Shown: positions 35,456-43,507, counted from the first letter of the stretch. The stretch: 46,519 nt of DNA from Acidobacteriota bacterium (GCA_020199775.1 JAIVJZ010000050.1:2734-49252), one strand, 5' to 3'. Made by a program: numbers and translations. The notes: a model not told the origin generated them from the sequence alone.

Positions 35456-36328
35456 TTAATTCGGCTTGCGCGCGGTTACGAGCACGTAATCCAACTTTGC
35501 CGCGACTCTTTGGCGCTGAAACATGCGGATTCTGCCTAATAATCCCCGGTTCGCTGGCAACTTCGCCAGGTAACGGTGATACGGCTTGATGACGTGCTGA
35601 CGGATGGATTTGACTTCAATCTGGACAAACCCTGCATCGGCGAGTTTCTGCGCCAACACGTCGCGGGAATAAGCGTTCTCGGGCGGAAAGGCGAAATGAT
35701 GCACCACGCGGCCTGGGAGCGGAAGAAGGTCTGTCATCGCCAACCCTCCGCCAGGCACCAGCACACGAAACGCTTCGCGAAGAAAAGCATCCCGAGTCAG
35801 GAACGTATGAGGCGATTCCAGTGAGAGAACCTGATTGACGCTGGCCGGTTCCAGATCCAGGGCTACCGCCGATCCGGCGCGAAATTCCAGGCGTTCCGAC
35901 AGACCTAAGGCTCTGGCCCATTCTTGTCCGGCCTCGACCGATATCGGATTGATGTCGATAGCCAGGATATGGTCCGGCTTGAACTCCTTGGCCCAAAAGA
36001 TAACTTCGTCGCCGTAGCCGCAGCCGACATCCAGCGCTCGAACCCCAGGCTTTAACTCGCCAGCCTGGCCCAACAGCCGCGCCAAGGCTTCGCCCGCCGC
36101 ATCCAGCGTCTCCACCCCGTCTGTCCAATATCCCATGTTCCCGTACTGCGTCTTCCCCTGAGGGTTCAGAATTTTCCGGTAGAGCTGCGCCTCAACATCC
36201 TCTCCTCGTTCGTAGGCTTTATTACCTCGCGCAGGACTCGGGGGCTTATTATCAGCGCTCTGCTCCCGAGCAAATGTGGAGGGGCCAAGAAAGGCATAAA
36301 TCAAGAAATCCGTTACAGACTTAAACAA
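35456..36328 (-). CDS. SAM-dependent methyltransferase (gene B, paralogue of 33073-33894), TTG start
   Basis: The 290-aa protein has ALDVGCGYGDEVIFW, AIDINPISVE, MGYWTDG before the domain and LDYVLVTARKPN at the end. It uses TTG at 36328, supported by AAAGGAG 7 bases before it; the first 15 residues are hydrophobic (LIYAFLGPSTF), followed by a charged linker absent from its paralogue. It forms the second methyltransferase-P450 pair with 33967-35418. The IS630 element is inserted just upstream, between this gene and the next cluster gene. Confidence 0.9.
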   Translation of the reverse strand: MFKSVTDFLIYAFLGPSTFAREQSADNKPPSPARGNKAYERGEDVEAQLYRKILNPQGKTQYGNMGYWTDGVETLDAAGEALARLLGQAGELKPGVRALDVGCGYGDEVIFWAKEFKPDHILAIDINPISVEAGQEWARALGLSERLEFRAGSAVALDLEPASVNQVLSLESPHTFLTRDAFLREAFRVLVPGGGLAMTDLLPLPGRVVHHFAFPPENAYSRDVLAQKLADAGFVQIEVKSIRQHVIKPYHRYLAKLPANRGLLGRIRMFQRQRVAAKLDYVLVTARKPN

Positions 36329-36390
36329 TGCGCTACTCCTTTGCTAACCAACCGGCATGATTTTTTGCCTTCGCTTACAGCAGATTCGAC

Positions 36391-36405
36391 TAGAGCAGTT
36401 TTCAG
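36391..36405. repeat. Left terminal repeat of the IS630 element with TA target duplication
   Basis: TA at 36391-36392 followed by GAGCAGTTTTCAG. The same sequence in reverse complement, CTGAAAACTGCTC followed by TA, ends at 37404. TA duplication is the expected signature of IS630/Tc1-mariner transposition. Confidence 0.85.
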
Positions 36406-37402
36406 GTCAGTGTAGAACATAGCCAGAGTGTTTGAACCATCCTCGCGCATCTGTCTCAGTGACGGTTGCCAACGCCAGTGTGATCGCTTCATCCAGCGCC
36501 TCGCGCGTGCGTGCCTTGGCCGCTCGCAAAGCAGTTTTGCTCTTTGACCAGCATCGCTCTATCGGGTTCAGGTCTGGAGAGTAGGGCGGCAGGTAGATGT
36601 GTTGAGCGCCTCTGGCCTCCACCGCTTCGCGCACGCCCGCGACCTTATGCGCCGAGAGATTATCCATCACGACGATGTCGCCCTGAGAGAGCGTCGGCGC
36701 GAGCACTTCTCGCACATAGACGCGGAACACGTCGGCGTCAGTCGCGCCGTTGACGGTCATCATGGCTTCCAGACCAGAGCACGACAGCGCGCCCGGCATG
36801 GTGACGTTCTCGCCGTAGTTCTGTGGCGCGCTGCCCAACACACGCTCACCCTTCGGCGCACGTCCGTAGAGGCGCGTCATTGAAATGTTGACGCCCGACT
36901 CATCTATGAACTTGCCGCGGTGAAAGTCCAGAGCAGCGATCAACGCTTGATAGAGCGCGCGCTTGTGCGACCCGCGCAGTGTCGCGCTCTGAGGCATGGA
37001 TCAACTTTTTTTGTGCGACAACTCCAAGCGCCTGACCGCCCGATGCATAGTCGGAACTGAGACGCGGACGCCGCGCTCCGAAGCGACGCGCTCGCACAAC
37101 TCTGCGAGCGTCAGGTCATTGTGTTGGCGAATGAGTCGCGCTACCAACTCCAACCCGCTCTCATCAAGCAGACCGCGCCTCCCGCCGGTGTGCGCGGTCG
37201 CAGCGGGCGAGCCGGTCAAACGGCGACGCAACAGCATTTTCTGGATAAAGGCCAGACTGACGCGGAACTGGCGCGCCAGTTGGCGGCGCGAAGCCGCGCC
37301 TTCGTCGCAGGCTTGCGCGATCTTGGCGCACAAATCAGGAGAGTAGGCTTTCATGTTCAGACTCTACTCTCCTGTCGTTCCACAGCCAACTGAAAACTGC
37401 TC
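36393..37402 (-). mobile_element. IS630-family insertion sequence, about 1010 bp, complete ends
   Basis: Defined by matching 13-base terminal inverted repeats and flanking TA dinucleotides. It holds one broken transposase gene on the minus strand and nothing else. It sits in the operon between the OMT and the methyltransferase-P450 pairs, in the same direction as the operon. Confidence 0.85.
36407..37354 (-). pseudogene. IS630 transposase, interrupted between the HTH and DDE parts
   Basis: The N-terminal part, 37001-37354, encodes the helix-turn-helix (RRQLARQFRVSLAFIQKM and a second winged region) and ends SHKKS-stop. The C-terminal part, 36407-36997, carries the DDE motifs FIDESG, VVMDNLSAHK and YSPDLNPIERCW. 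The two parts are in the same frame, separated by TGA and one codon. A seven-A run at 37006-37012 would allow a -1 shift into the family-like KLIHASERDTARVAQAR segment, but returning to the DDE frame needs a second shift in a GCGCGCGC stretch near 36957. One programmed frameshift cannot restore it, so it is probably inactive in cis. Confidence 0.8.
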
Positions 37403-37404
37403 TA
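37390..37404. repeat. Right terminal repeat of the IS630 element
   Basis: CTGAAAACTGCTC at 37390-37402, followed by TA at 37403-37404, mirrors the left end at 36391-36405. Confidence 0.85.
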
Positions 37405-37412
37405 GAGTGTTC

Positions 37413-37453
37413 AGGTTATCGCCACGAATGAACCCGAATGTTCGCGAATAAAG
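37413..37453. repeat. Dispersed intergenic repeat-like motif (ATTCGNG iterations)
   Basis: Read on the minus strand, the segment contains ATTCGCGAACATTCGGGT and then TTCATTCGTGGC, an iterated ATTCG-type motif I associate with dispersed intergenic repeats in several soil phyla. Only one copy is visible here, so the call rests on resemblance. The rest of the gap 37405-37622 shows nothing recognisable. Confidence 0.35.
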
Positions 37454-37622
37454 CAAGTCAAAGCCATCTCGGGTCAATCTGCGGACAAACCCGGATTGGT
37501 GTTTCTTCGCGTTACTTCGTCGCCACAATTCTTTTTTCTGTTTTTCGCGTTGCCGGCGCGCGCCCCTGAGGGCTAAGCACACATGTCGGGAACGCTATAG
37601 GAGTGTGTAGGCTTGCGCCAAA

Positions 37623-38663
37623 CTACGGGAGCGGGACCGCTTCTAACAGTCCGACCCATTCGTGAACCGGCTTTGCGGAAATAACTTTGAATCCGCTCTC
37701 GCTAAGCAATTGCCGGAACTCATCCTCCGTCCGTTCCCTTCCTCCCGTCATGAGCATCATGTTGATGTCAGACAGTTTTGCGTAACAGGGCGTGTTGCCG
37801 GGAGGCAGCATCCCATCAATGACCAAGAGCGTTCCGTTGTTGCGGATTGCTCGACGGATGTTTTTCAGAATCCGCTTCGCATCGCTGTCTTCCCAGTCAC
37901 ACAAAACAATTTTGATCGTATAGAGATCCGCCCCGGCTGGCACATGCTCAAGAAAACTTCCGGCTTGTACTCCCATTCGTCCGTCCAACGCCATTTTGTG
38001 AATCCGTTCTAACGTCCGCGCGACCACATGATCCCGATCGTAAACGGTTCCATGAATGTGAGCATAGCGCTCAAGAATTTTCGCTAAAAAGATTCCCGCA
38101 CCGCCACCGACGTCGATGATGCGCGAGTAGGGCGCGAAGTCATAGTTTTCCAGCACTGCGGCTGTTACGATCTCAGTATATGCCCCCATCGCCCGATCAA
38201 AGGGTTCGGCCGCTTCAGGGTGGTCCGCCATGTACTCATACAATCCCTCTCCGAAGACCTTGTTGAAAGCAGCCTTGCCCGTTCTCAGGCTATAAAGGAT
38301 CTCCGGCCAGGCATAAAAGTGCATCAGACTTGTCATACTCGCCAAGCCTTGCAATGACGGCTCCGCGTTCTGCCGCAATAAGAGAGATGCGCGGGTATGT
38401 CGAAACGTGCCGACCGGTGTTTCCTCAAAGATACCTATCGACGCTAGCGCCCTGAGCAATCGATACAACATATCCGGCCTGCACTTCACGCTGTCCGCCA
38501 ACTCGGACGCCGTCGCGCCTTCCCCATCCAACAGGTCAGCCAAACCTAACCGGGCCGCCGCGCAGATGATTCCTGTAAAGCGATGGCTGTTGATGATTTT
38601 CGCCAACTCCTCGATGTTAAGCTCTGATTCTTCCGGAATTATCTCTAATGGTATCTGCATCAT
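37623..38663 (-). CDS. O-methyltransferase family 2 (dimerising), catalytic His replaced by Cys
   Basis: The 346-aa protein has an N-terminal winged-helix dimerisation domain (ADLLDGEGATASELADSV) and a Methyltransf_2 domain with SAM motif IIDVGGGAGIFLAKIL and GSFLEHVPAGADLYTIK. In typical members the base is the His of LHDW; here the sequence is VLCDWEDSD, with TGT (Cys) at that place. Methyl transfer could still occur with an acidic hydroxyl, or the enzyme may do non-methylating chemistry. The start ATG 38663 lacks a strong ribosome site. It is the first core cluster gene at the high-coordinate side; the IS3 remnant begins about 30 bases upstream. Confidence 0.9.
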   Translation of the reverse strand: MMQIPLEIIPEESELNIEELAKIINSHRFTGIICAAARLGLADLLDGEGATASELADSVKCRPDMLYRLLRALASIGIFEETPVGTFRHTRASLLLRQNAEPSLQGLASMTSLMHFYAWPEILYSLRTGKAAFNKVFGEGLYEYMADHPEAAEPFDRAMGAYTEIVTAAVLENYDFAPYSRIIDVGGGAGIFLAKILERYAHIHGTVYDRDHVVARTLERIHKMALDGRMGVQAGSFLEHVPAGADLYTIKIVLCDWEDSDAKRILKNIRRAIRNNGTLLVIDGMLPPGNTPCYAKLSDINMMLMTGGRERTEDEFRQLLSESGFKVISAKPVHEWVGLLEAVPLP

Positions 38664-38689
38664 TTCTTTATGCTGGCTGCCGACAGTCG

Positions 38690-38892
38690 ATGAGTCGCAC
38701 GATTGAAAGTTATGACAACGCCTATGCCAGGAGCCTGTTCTCGCGTTACAAAGCAGAGTCTTTAGAGGGCGGGGCGTTTGCCAATGTCGCAGAGGCGCGG
38801 TTGGAGACCTTCAACTACATAGAAGGTTACTACATTCGCATCCGCCGCCATTCAGCTTTAGGCTAGGTAAGCCCGGAAGAATACGATTTGCA
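38690..38892 (+). pseudogene. IS3-family transposase C-terminal remnant
   Basis: The frame contains SYDNAYARSLFSRYKAES, then FNYIEGYY and RRHSALG, a stop codon (TAG 38864-38866) and finally VSPEEYDL. This matches the end of IS3-type OrfB, where DNAxxES, YIExYYNxxRxHSALGY and SPxxYE are conserved. The rest of the element is missing. Confidence 0.85.
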
Positions 38893-39175
38893 ACGCAACC
38901 CATACGAGCAGACCAAATCGTCCAGGACGCGCCTGACCTCGGCCACGGCAATCCGATGGCGCTCATCTTCCAGCGGAGAGCGCGCCTACGCCACAGAGTA
39001 AGAGACGGCCCAGTAGAGTTGGTCGGCGTGCGGTCCCAGGCTCAACTCGGCGTGGCAGCAGATTCGCGGGTGCGCGTCGAGTATGTATCTCATCATGGAA
39101 GAGCCAGAACGTGGCGTACACAGGACAAAGATTTTCGACGCTGCGGACTTGATGTTAATACGGCTCGCGTTTCCG
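38893..39175 (-). pseudogene. Truncated sulfotransferase remnant, related to 7195-8397
   Basis: Minus-strand reading gives KIFVLCTPRSGSSMM, LDAHPRICC and AELSLGPHADQLYW, then an in-frame stop (TAG at 38986-38988), and continues with AEVRRVLDDLV. The first part is strikingly like QIFVLCLPRSGSTLL and LDTHPAIVC of the intact sulfotransferase. The remnant is cut near 38893, where the IS3 fragment begins. It is probably a degraded second copy. Confidence 0.75.
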
Positions 39176-39220
39176 CCTCCGCGCTTTATGACGATAAGTT
39201 TCCGGTCTGTGCGGCGGCGG

Positions 39221-40159
39221 CTACTGCCGGGAGGCAGCGGCGGCGGCAGGTTTGTTGCGCTGGCTCTTGAGGAATGCGCTGATGGCCTTCGTAATCGCTT
39301 CCGGCTGCTCTATGATGAGGGCGTGCCCCGCATCGCGCAGTTCGACGAGCGTCACCCTCTCGCCGAACTCCTCGCGCAGCGCGTGGCCGTTTCCCGGTGG
39401 GGCGATTTTGTCCTCCAACCCCTGAACCACAAGCATCGGCGCGCTCCCGCCCGACCACCAAGTCTCGACTGGTGTAGCCTTCATCGCGGCTAACTGTGCT
39501 TTGGAGGCATCCTTCCACTCCTTGAGATTCGCCCACGGGCTGGGGTCGGAATTGGACGCGAAGAAAATCACCCGCATCGCCTCCAGCTTCTCCTTCTCCG
39601 TCAGTTTGCCTTTGACGAGTCTCTCCGAAGCCTTGCTCGCCTCGGGCAGCATCCCCACGCGCCCCCCCGCTGCAAGCAGGATGACCGTCTGCACGAGATC
39701 GGGCCGGACGCTTGCCAGAGTGCGCGCCACACGATTGCCGTAAGCGTGGCCGAGCACATGAACACGCCGCAAGCCTAGCGCTTCGACGACGGCCGCCACG
39801 TCACCTGCGTAATCTTTCAGTGTCAGTTTTTCGAGCGGCCCACGGCTGCCCTCTATGCCTCGCGGGTTGATGGCGACGGTGCGATAACCCGCTTTGTCGA
39901 GACGCCGCGCCAGAGCCGAGAAGGAGTCGGCGCTAAAGCCCTGCCCCGGTATCAGCACGATGGTCTCACCCGAGCCCCGGATGTGTGCCTCGATGACCAC
40001 GTCGCCGAAGACGAACTTCTTAACGGACGTCTGGTTGCGCCGCTCGCCCCTGGCTGCAAGTGCCTGCGTGCGCGCCTCCGGCAAGAACAGCAACGCGCAG
40101 AGGACGACGAGCGTGGCGCTGATCGAGCGCCTGAGCCGTACTTTGACAGGCGACTCCAT
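39221..40159 (-). CDS. Secreted alpha/beta-hydrolase-fold protein lacking the nucleophile Ser
   Basis: The 312-aa protein starts at ATG 40159, with AAGGAG 7 bases upstream (TTG 40165 is less likely). It has a signal peptide: basic VKVRLRRS, hydrophobic LVVLCALLFLP, then ARTQALA. The fold markers are clear: VLIPGQGFSADSF, INPRGIEGS, the nucleophile elbow, the acid in QGLEDKIAPP and the base in AGHALI. The elbow reads GHAYGN with GCT (Ala) in place of Ser, so classical hydrolysis is unlikely unless another residue takes over. It could be a binding protein, a lyase or a decayed enzyme. It may not belong to the cluster. Confidence 0.85.
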   Translation of the reverse strand: MESPVKVRLRRSISATLVVLCALLFLPEARTQALAARGERRNQTSVKKFVFGDVVIEAHIRGSGETIVLIPGQGFSADSFSALARRLDKAGYRTVAINPRGIEGSRGPLEKLTLKDYAGDVAAVVEALGLRRVHVLGHAYGNRVARTLASVRPDLVQTVILLAAGGRVGMLPEASKASERLVKGKLTEKEKLEAMRVIFFASNSDPSPWANLKEWKDASKAQLAAMKATPVETWWSGGSAPMLVVQGLEDKIAPPGNGHALREEFGERVTLVELRDAGHALIIEQPEAITKAISAFLKSQRNKPAAAAASRQ

Positions 40160-40214
40160 TTTCAAGCTCCTTCCGGCTTACTGCCTTTTATTGTTTCGCG
40201 TCTCACTTGTCGCC

Positions 40215-40230
40215 TGCTCGGCGCGTGCCC
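40215..40230 (-). promoter_or_regulatory. Possible sigma54 -24/-12 promoter for the alpha/beta-hydrolase-like gene
   Basis: On the minus strand, GGGCACGCGCCGAGCA has GG, ten bases, then GC, with GGCACG matching the -24 consensus well; the -12 element is GAGCA rather than TTGCA. It lies 55-70 bases before the start at 40159 and about 630 bases downstream of the sigma54-type regulator gene. In GC-rich DNA this match could be chance. Confidence 0.3.
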
Positions 40231-40373
40231 TAGACCGTAGACGTACGCCGCGTACGAATGATGATGATGCCATCGGTGATGTCAGGGCTCGCCATGCAAA
40301 CGTCGGTTCTGTTGCGGGAATCTGCTCCAAGCTATAATCCGACCTTCAGCTCATCCATCCCTCTTCAGGAATC

Positions 40374-40627
40374 ATCATCGTCAAGCAGAATAAGTCCTTG
40401 TTCAGGTGGCGGCACTTTGGGCCTACAATCATTCTTTTATGCGTCAGGTGGTACAGCCGCTACCAACAATCTCACCGCGACCTTGAAGAGATGATGCGCG
40501 AACGGAGACTCGCTGTAGATGATACTACTGTGTTCCGCTGGTCCAACGATAAATCCGGGAGATTAACAGAAGAATGCGCCCGCACCTGAGGATGAGCGGC
40601 ACGTCTTACCGCCTCGATGAGACCTAG
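40374..40627 (+). pseudogene. IS6-family transposase remnant, frameshifted
   Basis: The first frame reads SLFRWRHFGPTIILLCVRW, then YQQSHRDLEEMMRERRLAVDD and TTVFRW, as in IS6/IS26-type transposases. It then breaks; a second frame continues from GAG 40559 with EINRRMRPHLRMSG and SYRLDET before a stop at 40625-40627. VDETY-like DET is the first catalytic Asp region in this family. The remaining gap sequence on either side (40160-40373, 40628-40859) shows nothing I recognise beyond the promoter candidate. Confidence 0.85.
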
Positions 40628-40859
40628 CGGCTTCAATCAAGGAGATCTACTTTTTCGGAGGCTTCATGTTAGATGGTAAAGCTACCGCATGTTATGCCAG
40701 GCATAACTCGTCGCGCTATTCACTGTGGGATGTAGCTATTTAACAGGCGTATGCATCGGCGGATCACTGTTTTTGTGTACCGCTCTTCCGCGTTAATCTG
40801 TAGATTTGTATAAGCAAGCGATGGGCCAATCATGAGGTAAAGAACGTTACTTTCTTAAC

Positions 40860-42296
40860 TCAAGATGGTTCTATTGTTTGCTCCGATGGTAAATCCCGAC
40901 AGCCGGATCCAGTGGACCAGTTTGTCTCCGATGTGAGACTCGTTTTGGAGACTCTCGACAGATTGATGCCGTACTTTTTGATCTTCTTATAAAGCTGACT
41001 CCTCGACAACCCAAGTTTCTTCGCCGATTCTTCGATGCAGCCATGCTCGATCTGAAGCACGTTCTCAATGTATTTGCACTCAAGCTCCGAAAGGTTCAGA
41101 ATCCGACGCATGTAAGCCACAGCGCCGTCGGATGAATACTCGACGCGCAAGTCTTTAGAAGGGAGAGTGTCCTCCTCGCCAAATAAAACCACGCGTTCCA
41201 GCGCCTGGCGCAACTCTCTGATATTTCCCGGCCATAGGTATGATTGTAGGGTCTTCTCTAAGCCCGGCGACAACACGAGATCGTCACACCCCAATTGGTC
41301 GACGATCTCTCCTAACATGCGCTGGGCCAGGACTGGGATGTCCTCAATTCTTTCTCTCAACGACGGCAACCTAAGCGGAAAAGTATTGATGCGAAAGTAA
41401 AGGTCAAGGCGGAATTTATTCTCCCGGACTAGTGTCCTGAGGTCTTTGTGCGTCGCGACAATAAGGCGAATATCCGCGTACCGCTCATTTACGTCACCCA
41501 GCCTGCGAAACCACTTCTCCTCGAGCACTTTCAGGAGTTGCGATTGCACATGCATATCCATGTCTCCAATTTCATCAAGGAAAACTGTGCCCCCGTGGGC
41601 AACCTCGAATAACCCTTTCTTCGCTGCGACCGCCCCCGTAAAAGCCCCTCTCTCATGACCGAAGAGATTGGATTCCAAGAGTTCTCGGGAGAGAGAGGCG
41701 CAATTCAGATCGACAAATGGCTTATCCCGGCGAGGGCCGTGGTAATGTAACCACTTGGCAAGCACTCCTTTACCGGTTCCGGTTTCTCCCTGAATCAGGA
41801 TGGGATAGTCGGTTGTAAGCAACTTCTTGGCCTTTTGACTGATCGCGCGGATCGCCGGACTGTTTCCAAGGAATGGGTCGTGCGACGGCCTTAGTTTCCG
41901 AGGTTGATCGACCGGCCGGTTCTTGCCGTTGCGCCGATGTCCCAGAGCTTGTTGTATCGCCTCTAAGAGGGAAGTCGGCTCGATCGGTTTTGTAAGGAAA
42001 TGGTCGGCGCCCGCCTTGATCACCTGTACGGCTAGACCAATAATTCCATGCCCTGTTATGACAAGAAACCCAAGAGTCGGGTCTGCGCTTTTAAGGCGGG
42101 GCAGAAGCTCAAGCGCATTGCCATCCGGCAATGAATAATCGGAAATCACAACATCAGGGTCGTAATCCGAAAAAACGTTCAGAGTCGCCCGGCAAGACTC
42201 GGCTTCATTTACCTCGTAGCCCTGGAGCTGTAGAAATTCTCTAGTACTGGAACGGAAATTAGCGTCATCATCGACAATCAGAATTTTTCCTCTCAT
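40860..42296 (-). CDS. NtrC-family sigma54-dependent response regulator
   Basis: The 478-aa protein has a receiver domain 1-120 (VDDDANF acid pocket, phospho-acceptor Asp in VVISDYSLPDG), a sigma54 AAA+ domain about 140-380 with Walker A GETGTGKG, the sigma54-contact loop GAFTGA and Walker B GTVFLDEIGD, and a C-terminal Fis-type helix-turn-helix (ESAKKLGLSRSQLYKKIKKYG). It should open sigma54 promoters after phosphorylation. No sensor kinase is present in the window. Start ATG 42296 has AAGGTG upstream. Its position at the head of the minus-strand cluster makes it a likely pathway regulator (inference). Confidence 0.95.
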   Translation of the reverse strand: MRGKILIVDDDANFRSSTREFLQLQGYEVNEAESCRATLNVFSDYDPDVVISDYSLPDGNALELLPRLKSADPTLGFLVITGHGIIGLAVQVIKAGADHFLTKPIEPTSLLEAIQQALGHRRNGKNRPVDQPRKLRPSHDPFLGNSPAIRAISQKAKKLLTTDYPILIQGETGTGKGVLAKWLHYHGPRRDKPFVDLNCASLSRELLESNLFGHERGAFTGAVAAKKGLFEVAHGGTVFLDEIGDMDMHVQSQLLKVLEEKWFRRLGDVNERYADIRLIVATHKDLRTLVRENKFRLDLYFRINTFPLRLPSLRERIEDIPVLAQRMLGEIVDQLGCDDLVLSPGLEKTLQSYLWPGNIRELRQALERVVLFGEEDTLPSKDLRVEYSSDGAVAYMRRILNLSELECKYIENVLQIEHGCIEESAKKLGLSRSQLYKKIKKYGINLSRVSKTSLTSETNWSTGSGCRDLPSEQTIEPS

Positions 42297-42696
42297 CGTA
42301 AATCACCTTCATTCGTTTGGATGGACGCGTTGAATGTTCCTAAATCTGGACCGGCTACCGCTCTTCCGTTTGGATGGCGTCTTCGCCCTTAGAGTGGTAT
42401 GCGCTTGGGTGTTCAAGCTGGCGATTTCCGGCAACATTCACTATAACGCTTTGGACGCCGCTACGAACTCTTACCTGGGGCCGTACGATAGTTACTAGCA
42501 ATTTTTTGATAAGTCTCTTTCAGAGATTGCACGCCGAGGCAGCCTTGCATCAAGGCGATAGTCATAGCATCGGCATCTATAAAGGGCGGCTTGTCATCGG
42601 GTGAGCGCCGTCACTGGGCCTACCGACGGTGTACTTTGAGAACATCGTCCACGAAAACGTAGATTTTCCTCAACTGATTGTTTACGGTAGGCATCT

Positions 42697-42769
42697 AGGT
42701 CGTTCGCCTTCGGGTGTAGAAATGAGTATCGCAACTTCATTCTACACAGCTACGATGGGGCGACGACCT
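42697..42769. promoter_or_regulatory. Nested two-stem structured element between the NusG paralogue and the response regulator
   Basis: Outer arms AGGTCGTTCGCC (42697-42708) and GGCGACGACCT (42759-42769) pair with one bulged T. Inner arms TGTAGAAATGAGT (42715-42727) and ACTTCATTCTACA (42734-42746) pair almost fully around a short loop. On the plus strand the right arm runs into TTATTTTT, as in an intrinsic terminator. On the minus strand it lies in the leader of the response regulator, 400 bases before its start. In the remaining parts of the 42297-42982 gap only the 42822-42856 terminator is recognisable. Confidence 0.6.
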
Positions 42770-42821
42770 TTATTTTTCAACCCACGACCTGGGTTGATTT
42801 ACATTCATTAAGCAGGTAACG

Positions 42822-42856
42822 AAAAATTGGATGTCATGTCATGTTAGACTATCCAA
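42822..42856 (-). terminator. Intrinsic terminator candidate after the NusG paralogue
   Basis: On the minus strand TTGGAT-A-GTC pairs with GAC-ATCCAA around an 11-base loop, and the stem is followed directly by TTTTT. It lies 127 bases after the stop of the NusG-like gene. It would separate that gene from the response regulator unless read through. Confidence 0.6.
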
Positions 42857-42982
42857 CAGGTGCTAGAGCACTCGGTCAAGTCGCGCGTCGGTCTACCAGG
42901 CACATCCCGTAGGCCAGAGTTGACACTCGCAGCTTGTACGCTCTGCTGGGCAGATGACCCCTCTTTGCAGCAAGAGAAGGAA

Positions 42983-43507
42983 TTAAGCATTCATCTCTTT
43001 AGCGGCCATTTCGATTATGCTCTTATCTACTTGGATGCGGCACTGATAATCAATGGCTTTCAACAGGACCTGCACGCGGTCGGTGGCATTCATCTTGCAC
43101 TCGAAGATCCCGGTTAAGTTCTTAAGCGGGCCTGCTTTAATCTTAACCTGATCGCCGGGCTTGAGCTCTTCGCCAATTTTGATGAAACCATCCGCACCCA
43201 TCCTCTCCTTAATAAAAAGAATGACCTCATCATCAATCGAGACCGGACCGTTGCCGAAACTCACGACGCTGTGCACGCCCCTCGTGCGACAGATCTTGTG
43301 CAACAGCGCGGCCGCGTCGAAACGTGCAAAGATATAGCGAGGGAAAAAGTGCCTGCTGAAATAGGTCGGCGCGCCAGTAAATTGGTTGTAACGGCATTCC
43401 TTGTATAAAGGACTGAAGGTTTCCACGCCCCAAGCCTCCAGGTTACTCGCAGCGCGATTCTCCTGCTGAACATGTGTGTGTATTGCGTACCATTGAGCCG
43501 TCAACAT
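42983..43507 (-). CDS. NusG paralogue, RfaH/LoaP/TaA-type antitermination factor
   Basis: The 174-aa protein has an NGN domain (WYAIHTHVQQENRAA, FSPLYKECRY, FFPRYIFARFD, VHSVVSFGNG) and a C-terminal KOW domain (LKPGDQVKIKAGPLKNLTG). Specialised NusG paralogues are known to allow RNA polymerase to read long biosynthetic or capsule operons (LoaP, TaA, RfaH, UpxY). It is coded upstream of, and in the same direction as, a cluster of about 34 kb with hairpins in its gaps, so it probably prevents premature termination there (inference). Start ATG 43507, AAGGAG upstream at somewhat long spacing. Confidence 0.92.
   Translation of the reverse strand: MLTAQWYAIHTHVQQENRAASNLEAWGVETFSPLYKECRYNQFTGAPTYFSRHFFPRYIFARFDAAALLHKICRTRGVHSVVSFGNGPVSIDDEVILFIKERMGADGFIKIGEELKPGDQVKIKAGPLKNLTGIFECKMNATDRVQVLLKAIDYQCRIQVDKSIIEMAAKEMNA

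Noticed and set aside
37001..37020. Simple programmed -1 frameshift joining the two IS630 transposase parts
   Set aside because: The seven-A run is suitable, but the N- and C-terminal parts are in the same frame, so one -1 shift leads away from the DDE frame; a second lesion is needed.
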